From NCBI GenBank assembly GCA_035480575.1, contig DATIHR010000005.1, positions 1 to 64,000 of the forward strand: a stretch of 64,000 nt of DNA. The letters run 5' to 3'. The notes under the pieces are model-generated. The model ran no database searches and was not told the DNA's origin. It was given only the letters and a program-made list of their open reading frames with translations. The first letter of the stretch is position 1, and every line of letters starts with the position of its first letter. The DNA is from PMNU01 sp035480575. GTDB taxonomy: Bacteria; Patescibacteriota; Saccharimonadia; Saccharimonadales; UBA4665. Below, one piece after another: positions 60,135 through 64,000 of the stretch. Made by a program: the position numbers and the translations under genes.

Positions 60135-61787
60135 TTATAGCGTATCGATAATATGTTGTAATTGGGTTGCTTTTGAGGGTGACAAGTTGGGCTGGAGGAT
60201 GGCGATCCAGGCGTTAGTAACACTGTTGTCGTAGCGGTGGCCGTGGCCTGGTGTGGCGCTGAAGGCGAACGGTAAATCCAGGGCTACTTGCCAGCCGGTT
60301 ACGAATGGGTACCAGTTCATGTTGGGTAGTACGTCGTAGCCGCGTGGCTCGCGTAGCCAGTCGGGTTTGTGTATAAAAAGCGAGGTAGACGCCCATACGA
60401 CTGGGTCGGACGCGTGTTGAATAATCGCTACGCGGTTGTCTGCCCATGGGCGTTCGGGTGGATTATTGGCGAGCGTTGTTTTACCATCGGTAAACCGCGC
60501 TACCTCGCCGTGCTGGTACGTTGGTAATACTGCCGGCGTGCCAGTGTCGCGGTCTGCAACAATATTGCTCCATAACTGGTTGGCGTTGGGTGGCCCGGCC
60601 AGCAGTACGCCGCTCATGCGGCTGTGCATATCGGCTACGCCACTAAATGCGCCGTCTGCGCCCAATGTACCCAGGCTTTCGCCGTACATCAGTAGCTTGG
60701 GGCGGTTGGCTGTTGGCTGTAAGTGGCTCCACCAGTCGTACACTGCCTCGGTTAATACCCTGCCGTTCTCGCGGGCGGTTTCTTGGTCGGCCAAAAACGA
60801 TAGCCAGCTTGGCAGATACGAATACTGTATACCCAAGGTGGTGGTGTTGCCGTTGTATATATACTCGACACTTTGGACTGCTTTGGCATTAATACCGCCG
60901 CTGCCGGTGGGAATAGCAATTACTACCGCTTGCCTGGTTTCGGCATGGGTACGGTTAAGTTCGGCAACCAGTAAATTAACTCTGGCCTGCAAGGTGTCGG
61001 CCGATTCCAGGCCGGCGTAGAGCCTGCTGGGCTGTGTACCATTCCCCTGCCCGCTAAACGCTTCGATGGCTGTTTTTGGTGGTGCGCTGGCTACGAATTC
61101 TCGGCCCTTTTCGCCCAGCGTGTTCCAATCTATTTTTGAGTCGGGGCTGCCGCTATATATGCTGGCCTGCGGCTGATGAATGCCATCTGGCGTCCCCTTG
61201 TTTGCTAAACCGAACGAGTAATTTATAAAGCCAAACACTCCTTTTATAATTACCCCGTTAATAAGAAAAAGCAGCACGACTGCTGCTAGTATCCCGCCAC
61301 CATACAGTGCGACTGTCGGTGGCAGTCTCCCGCGCAATTTGCGCCCGAAGTATCGGCCCAGCCGCCGCGTTCCCCGTCCGGCTGCAATAAGGAGCAGCGC
61401 CAATATGCTCGCAATGAGGACAATACGTATGGGGTAGTCGCCGGATACTGCAGCTGCGTCAGTTGCCTGGCGTACTGCTTGCTGCCAGTGCAGGCCGGCA
61501 AAAACAAATACAACGGATGTTACTAGAAATACAACGATGATTACTCGTTTGACGTCGTGGGGCATTACCCACCGCCGTTTGGCGGGTAGTTCATGGTACA
61601 AGCGCGATGCGAGTACGCCTAGGCCATAGCCCGTTGCTACGCTCAGGCCACTGGCAATTCCCTGTACGACGTAGCCACGTGGTAATAATGAAGGGGTGCA
61701 CGACGCCCAAAAGAAAATCAGTCCGCCGCACACGCCGCTAAAATCTAAGCGCAGCCAGTGTGCGAACCCGGTTAGCATGTGCCGCAT
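60135..61787 (-). CDS. Membrane alpha/beta-hydrolase of the Abhydrolase_9 type
   Basis: A 550-aa protein. About four to five TM segments in the N-terminal 200 residues (family start SLLPRGYVVQGIASGLSVATGYGLGV) precede an exported or cytoplasmic alpha/beta-hydrolase domain with the nucleophile elbow LLMYGESLGTLGADGAF (about 362-378; Ser365), ending with a likely catalytic His in the ATPGHGHRYD region. These lipase/esterase-like membrane proteins occur widely in actinobacteria. AAGGGGGG precedes the ATG; a Crp-like site lies 22 nt upstream of its -10 TAGACT. Confidence 0.85.
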   Translation of the reverse strand: MRHMLTGFAHWLRLDFSGVCGGLIFFWASCTPSLLPRGYVVQGIASGLSVATGYGLGVLASRLYHELPAKRRWVMPHDVKRVIIVVFLVTSVVFVFAGLHWQQAVRQATDAAAVSGDYPIRIVLIASILALLLIAAGRGTRRLGRYFGRKLRGRLPPTVALYGGGILAAVVLLFLINGVIIKGVFGFINYSFGLANKGTPDGIHQPQASIYSGSPDSKIDWNTLGEKGREFVASAPPKTAIEAFSGQGNGTQPSRLYAGLESADTLQARVNLLVAELNRTHAETRQAVVIAIPTGSGGINAKAVQSVEYIYNGNTTTLGIQYSYLPSWLSFLADQETARENGRVLTEAVYDWWSHLQPTANRPKLLMYGESLGTLGADGAFSGVADMHSRMSGVLLAGPPNANQLWSNIVADRDTGTPAVLPTYQHGEVARFTDGKTTLANNPPERPWADNRVAIIQHASDPVVWASTSLFIHKPDWLREPRGYDVLPNMNWYPFVTGWQVALDLPFAFSATPGHGHRYDNSVTNAWIAILQPNLSPSKATQLQHIIDTL

Positions 61788-61809
61788 ATCGTGCCCCCCT
61801 TCACAATGC

Positions 61810-61815
61810 AGTCTA
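61810..61815 (-). promoter_or_regulatory. -10 TAGACT of the alpha/beta-hydrolase gene
   Basis: Minus-strand TAGACT (61815-61810), about 23 nt upstream of the start at 61787. Confidence 0.5.
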
Positions 61816-61833
61816 GCAATGGTGCGGAAGCAT

Positions 61834-62343
61834 TTACGTGACGCTCGTCACACGGCCGAGTATTATGCGCATATATAACCGATACGCCAGTGATGTTTTT
61901 TGGCGTAATCCACGTACTAATATTGTGGTGCACCCTGCTCTATTGCCGCCTATAGCGTCGTTTATGATGTGGTCCCCCACCATCACAATATGGTCTGGCG
62001 TCGTCCCGGCTGCGGCAATAAGCCGTTTGTAAAACGAACCAAACGGTTTCATGGACAGGCCTTTGGGCAGTACAACTGCTACGTCCAACGCCTGCACGAC
62101 TGGGCGAATTTCGCGCCGTGCGTTACTGCCTATAAGTATGGTAAAGCCGGCCTGACGTAGCGATTGTATATGCCGCACGTAGCTCGGGCTAATGCGGCGT
62201 GCGCCGCGAGCCAGCAGCGTTTTGTCGAGGTCGAATGCAATATGCGTAATGCCTTGGCGGGCCAGTGTGGCTTTGTCGATATCAAGTATGGTGTTAGCGA
62301 CGTAGCGCGGATACCAAATAGTTGTTTTCGTGATCTGTATCAT
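61834..62343 (-). CDS. YqeG-family HAD phosphatase
   Basis: A 169-aa HAD phosphatase. DLDKTLL (38-44) holds the nucleophile Asp; SNAR follows in the loop of motif II; GDHIINDAIGG is motif IV. YqeG and its relatives act on phospholipid precursors (phosphatidylglycerophosphate) or on nucleotides. The ATG at 62343 is preferred over one at 62370 because homology begins there. It lies between the hydrolase and the DAG-kinase-like gene and shares its promoter region with the latter. Confidence 0.8.
   Translation of the reverse strand: MIQITKTTIWYPRYVANTILDIDKATLARQGITHIAFDLDKTLLARGARRISPSYVRHIQSLRQAGFTILIGSNARREIRPVVQALDVAVVLPKGLSMKPFGSFYKRLIAAAGTTPDHIVMVGDHIINDAIGGNRAGCTTILVRGLRQKTSLAYRLYMRIILGRVTSVT
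61838..61851 (-). promoter_or_regulatory. Crp-type site GTGACGCTCGTCAC
   Basis: GTGA-N6-TCAC, 22 nt upstream of the -10 TAGACT of the alpha/beta-hydrolase gene; it lies within the last codons of the YqeG-like gene. Confidence 0.62.
62330..62343 (+). promoter_or_regulatory. Crp-type site GTGATCTGTATCAT (one mismatch)
   Basis: GTGA-N6-TCAT, 22 nt upstream of TACACT (62366-62371), the likely -10 of the DAG-kinase-like gene. It covers the start codon of the divergent YqeG-like gene. Confidence 0.5.
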
Positions 62344-62392
62344 AGTGCGGTATCTGCTTGCGCCATACACTCCTACGTATAAGGGGGTGGTT

Positions 62393-63733
62393 ATGCGTAC
62401 AAACTTAAAATGGCGGCTAGCGGCACTGGTCGCGCTGTTTGCCTACCTAGTATTGGCGGTTATTGTTGTATGGTGGCTTGCGCATAATATACTATTTGCG
62501 CTCGTGATGGGGTTGACTATCCCCTGTCTAGTATACGCTGCATGGCTGGTGGCTACCGGTAGCCACGGCCGGCTGCGCAAAGGTTATATTGTCGCTGGCG
62601 TCGGCCTCGTACTGTTTAGTATTGAGCTTGTTTATTTTGTACACAACAACAATGCCATACGTGCGTTGTTAGGTCTGGCCGCGCTGACCTGCGTGTATCT
62701 GGCACTCCTTAGTGGGCTGCGCAAGCAATACTGGGCGCGTGCACGGCGACACGGTGAAGCAATTGGCCAGATCAGTCAGTTTACCCACCCGTTTCTTATT
62801 ATTAATCCTAAGTCGGGTAATGGCCGTGCACTTAAGGCAGGCATCCCCGAGCGAGCGCGGGCGATGGGCGTGTCAGTGCTGGTGACCCAAAAGGGTGATG
62901 ATGTAGAGTCGCTCGCACGCCGCGCAGTCGCGCAGGGTGCAGATGTGTTAGGAATATCCGGGGGTGATGGCAGCATTGGCGCGCTGGCCAAAGTCGCCAT
63001 CGAGCACAACCTACCAATGGTGGTATTGCCTGGTGGCACGCGGTGTCACTTTGCCCGCGACATTGGGCTTGAGCCAAAGCGTATTGCCGATGCGCTCAAT
63101 GGTTTTACGGGGGTCGAGCGACGGGTGGATGTAGCCACCATCAATGGGCGGATTGTGCTTAATAACGTATCGTTTGGCCTCTATGCAGATATTATTGATA
63201 ACCCCAATTATCGCCAGCATAAGCGCGAGGTAAGCCGCCGGGTACTGCGCGATTTGTTAAGCGGCACGAAAAGTACGTACCCGCTAAGGTTCCGCTATAA
63301 AGGTCAACAGTTTAGCAAAGCGGTGCAAGTACTCGTAGGCGTCAACAGATACACGACACTCGATATATTCGAGATGGGGCACCGTAACTGTATGGACGAA
63401 GGAGTGCTCCAGGTAACCGCCATCACCCGTTTGACCGACTCGTTATTTGCCCGCCTGCTAACGGTTATGAGTATCGGCAGACTGCGTAGTAGTAACGCGT
63501 TGCAGGATGTCTATGAGTGGGTGACGCCAGCATTTACCGTTGGCGCGCCAAAGCACACGATTGTGGCCGGTGTCGATGGCGAGCGTGAAGAATATAAAAC
63601 CCCTGTTACTATTCGGGTCATGCCGTCGGCGCTTACTGTATATGTGCCAGCCGAAGGCGTGCGTAGCCGCCGCAAAAATCCGTTCGACCTGACTATTGTG
63701 CGCGAATTGTGGCAGGCGGTCGCACATAAATAG
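62393..63733 (+). CDS. Diacylglycerol kinase-like lipid kinase with N-terminal TM domain
   Basis: A 446-aa protein. About four TM segments (to residue 105) precede a DAGK catalytic domain: PFLIINPKSGNG, GADVLGISGGDGSIGALAKVAI (GGDG at about 191) and VVLPGGTRCHFARDIGL. The family PGGT-N-D reads PGGT-R-H here. It probably phosphorylates a lipid such as diacylglycerol. AAGGGGGTGG lies before the ATG; a longer frame from 62330 is unlikely. It carries a Crp-like site at its promoter. Confidence 0.86.
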   Translation: MRTNLKWRLAALVALFAYLVLAVIVVWWLAHNILFALVMGLTIPCLVYAAWLVATGSHGRLRKGYIVAGVGLVLFSIELVYFVHNNNAIRALLGLAALTCVYLALLSGLRKQYWARARRHGEAIGQISQFTHPFLIINPKSGNGRALKAGIPERARAMGVSVLVTQKGDDVESLARRAVAQGADVLGISGGDGSIGALAKVAIEHNLPMVVLPGGTRCHFARDIGLEPKRIADALNGFTGVERRVDVATINGRIVLNNVSFGLYADIIDNPNYRQHKREVSRRVLRDLLSGTKSTYPLRFRYKGQQFSKAVQVLVGVNRYTTLDIFEMGHRNCMDEGVLQVTAITRLTDSLFARLLTVMSIGRLRSSNALQDVYEWVTPAFTVGAPKHTIVAGVDGEREEYKTPVTIRVMPSALTVYVPAEGVRSRRKNPFDLTIVRELWQAVAHK

Positions 63734-63750
63734 CGAGCTTACTGTTAGCC

Positions 63751-64000
63751 TTAAGCAGTGAGGAGGAAGAAGCTTAACGGCACTGTCACAGAATCCGTGC
63801 TTTTACCCAGTGGCGATGAGCTGACTGTAAGACCGTAGACGCACCTGTGACGCACTTTACTGGCGTTTGCTTGCTTAGACTTTTTATTACCGTAACCGAC
63901 CTCTACACAAATACGCCGACCATCGCTAGAAACGATGAAGTCAGCGCCATTGTCTGCGCCATCGTATGTAATACTAAGACCGCCAGCCATAGTAGATAAC
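63751..64000 (-). CDS. C-terminal fragment, probable AAA/DUF4143-like ATPase
   Basis: The open frame runs past the right edge; only about 83 codons are visible. The segment VSSDGRRICVEVGYGNKK with a Lys-rich stretch and the hydrophobic ending DSVTVPLSFFLLTA recall the C-terminal end of AAA/DUF4143-type ATPases, where the D/E-x-K region resembles a nuclease fold. This is a memory-based resemblance from a short fragment. Confidence 0.4.
   Translation of the reverse strand, partial: LSTMAGGLSITYDGADNGADFIVSSDGRRICVEVGYGNKKSKQANASKVRHRCVYGLTVSSSPLGKSTDSVTVPLSFFLLTA

Overview
The window looks like a dense bacterial chromosome segment of the Candidate Phyla Radiation type, most probably an environmental Saccharibacterium (TM7). 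The reasons are very short intergenic gaps, many lineage-restricted hypothetical proteins, short forms of common enzymes, and a cytochrome bo-type oxidase plus NDH-2 in an otherwise minimal gene set. TGA is used as a stop (for example tsaC), which argues against Gracilibacteria/SR1. Phylum assignment is inference; there is no rRNA gene here to prove it. I saw no tRNA, rRNA, CRISPR array or intact insertion sequence.

Layout. 0-7.5 kb: a dispersed repeat copy, a MutY-like glycosylase, tsaC-tsaD (tRNA t6A), two membrane-anchored disordered proteins, a MurC-like ligase, a second repeat copy and a glutaredoxin. 8.2-15.6 kb: a complete F1Fo ATP synthase operon in which three unrelated small ORFs (91, 89 and 91 aa) sit between atpA/atpG/atpD/atpC. 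15.6-21.5 kb: small paralogs, an ECF sigma/anti-sigma pair, an aquaporin-family channel and an exported glycosidase-like protein. 21.4-33.1 kb: a UvrD-like helicase-nuclease, NDH-2, GalU-like and YvcK proteins, and a D-lactate dehydrogenase-like flavoprotein behind a 160-nt leader that can bury its start region in a 21-bp stem. 33.1-37.8 kb: an RRM protein, then a probable operon of response regulator, 38-aa peptide ending in WASVA, six-TM histidine kinase and a protein carrying both class II (DLDD) and class I (DDFLD) terpene synthase motifs. 38-47 kb: hypotheticals, an exonuclease/GIY-YIG fusion, an aminotransferase, an archaemetzincin-like protein and a third repeat copy. 47.8-53.1 kb: the quinol oxidase set cyoE / cyoABCD, with CyoD fused to a cupredoxin-like domain. 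53.1-64 kb: an FxsB-family radical SAM peptide maturase, envelope/stress proteins, a Crp-family regulator with five matching sites nearby, a DAG-kinase-like protein and a truncated gene at the edge.

How it fits together. NDH-2 and the lactate dehydrogenase-like enzyme could feed quinol to the bo-type oxidase, and the proton gradient could drive the ATP synthase; no quinone synthesis genes are visible in the window. The Crp-like regulator carries the RE--SR recognition helix of E. coli CRP. GTGA-N6-TCAC sites (one with a single mismatch) lie 22-23 nt upstream of -10 hexamers at five nearby promoters. The most novel possibility is a peptide-signal system: the 38-aa peptide between the response regulator and kinase ends in aromatic-x-S-x-x, the terminus recognised by FxsB-type maturases, and an FxsB homologue lies 16 kb away, while the same two-component locus carries the terpene cyclase.
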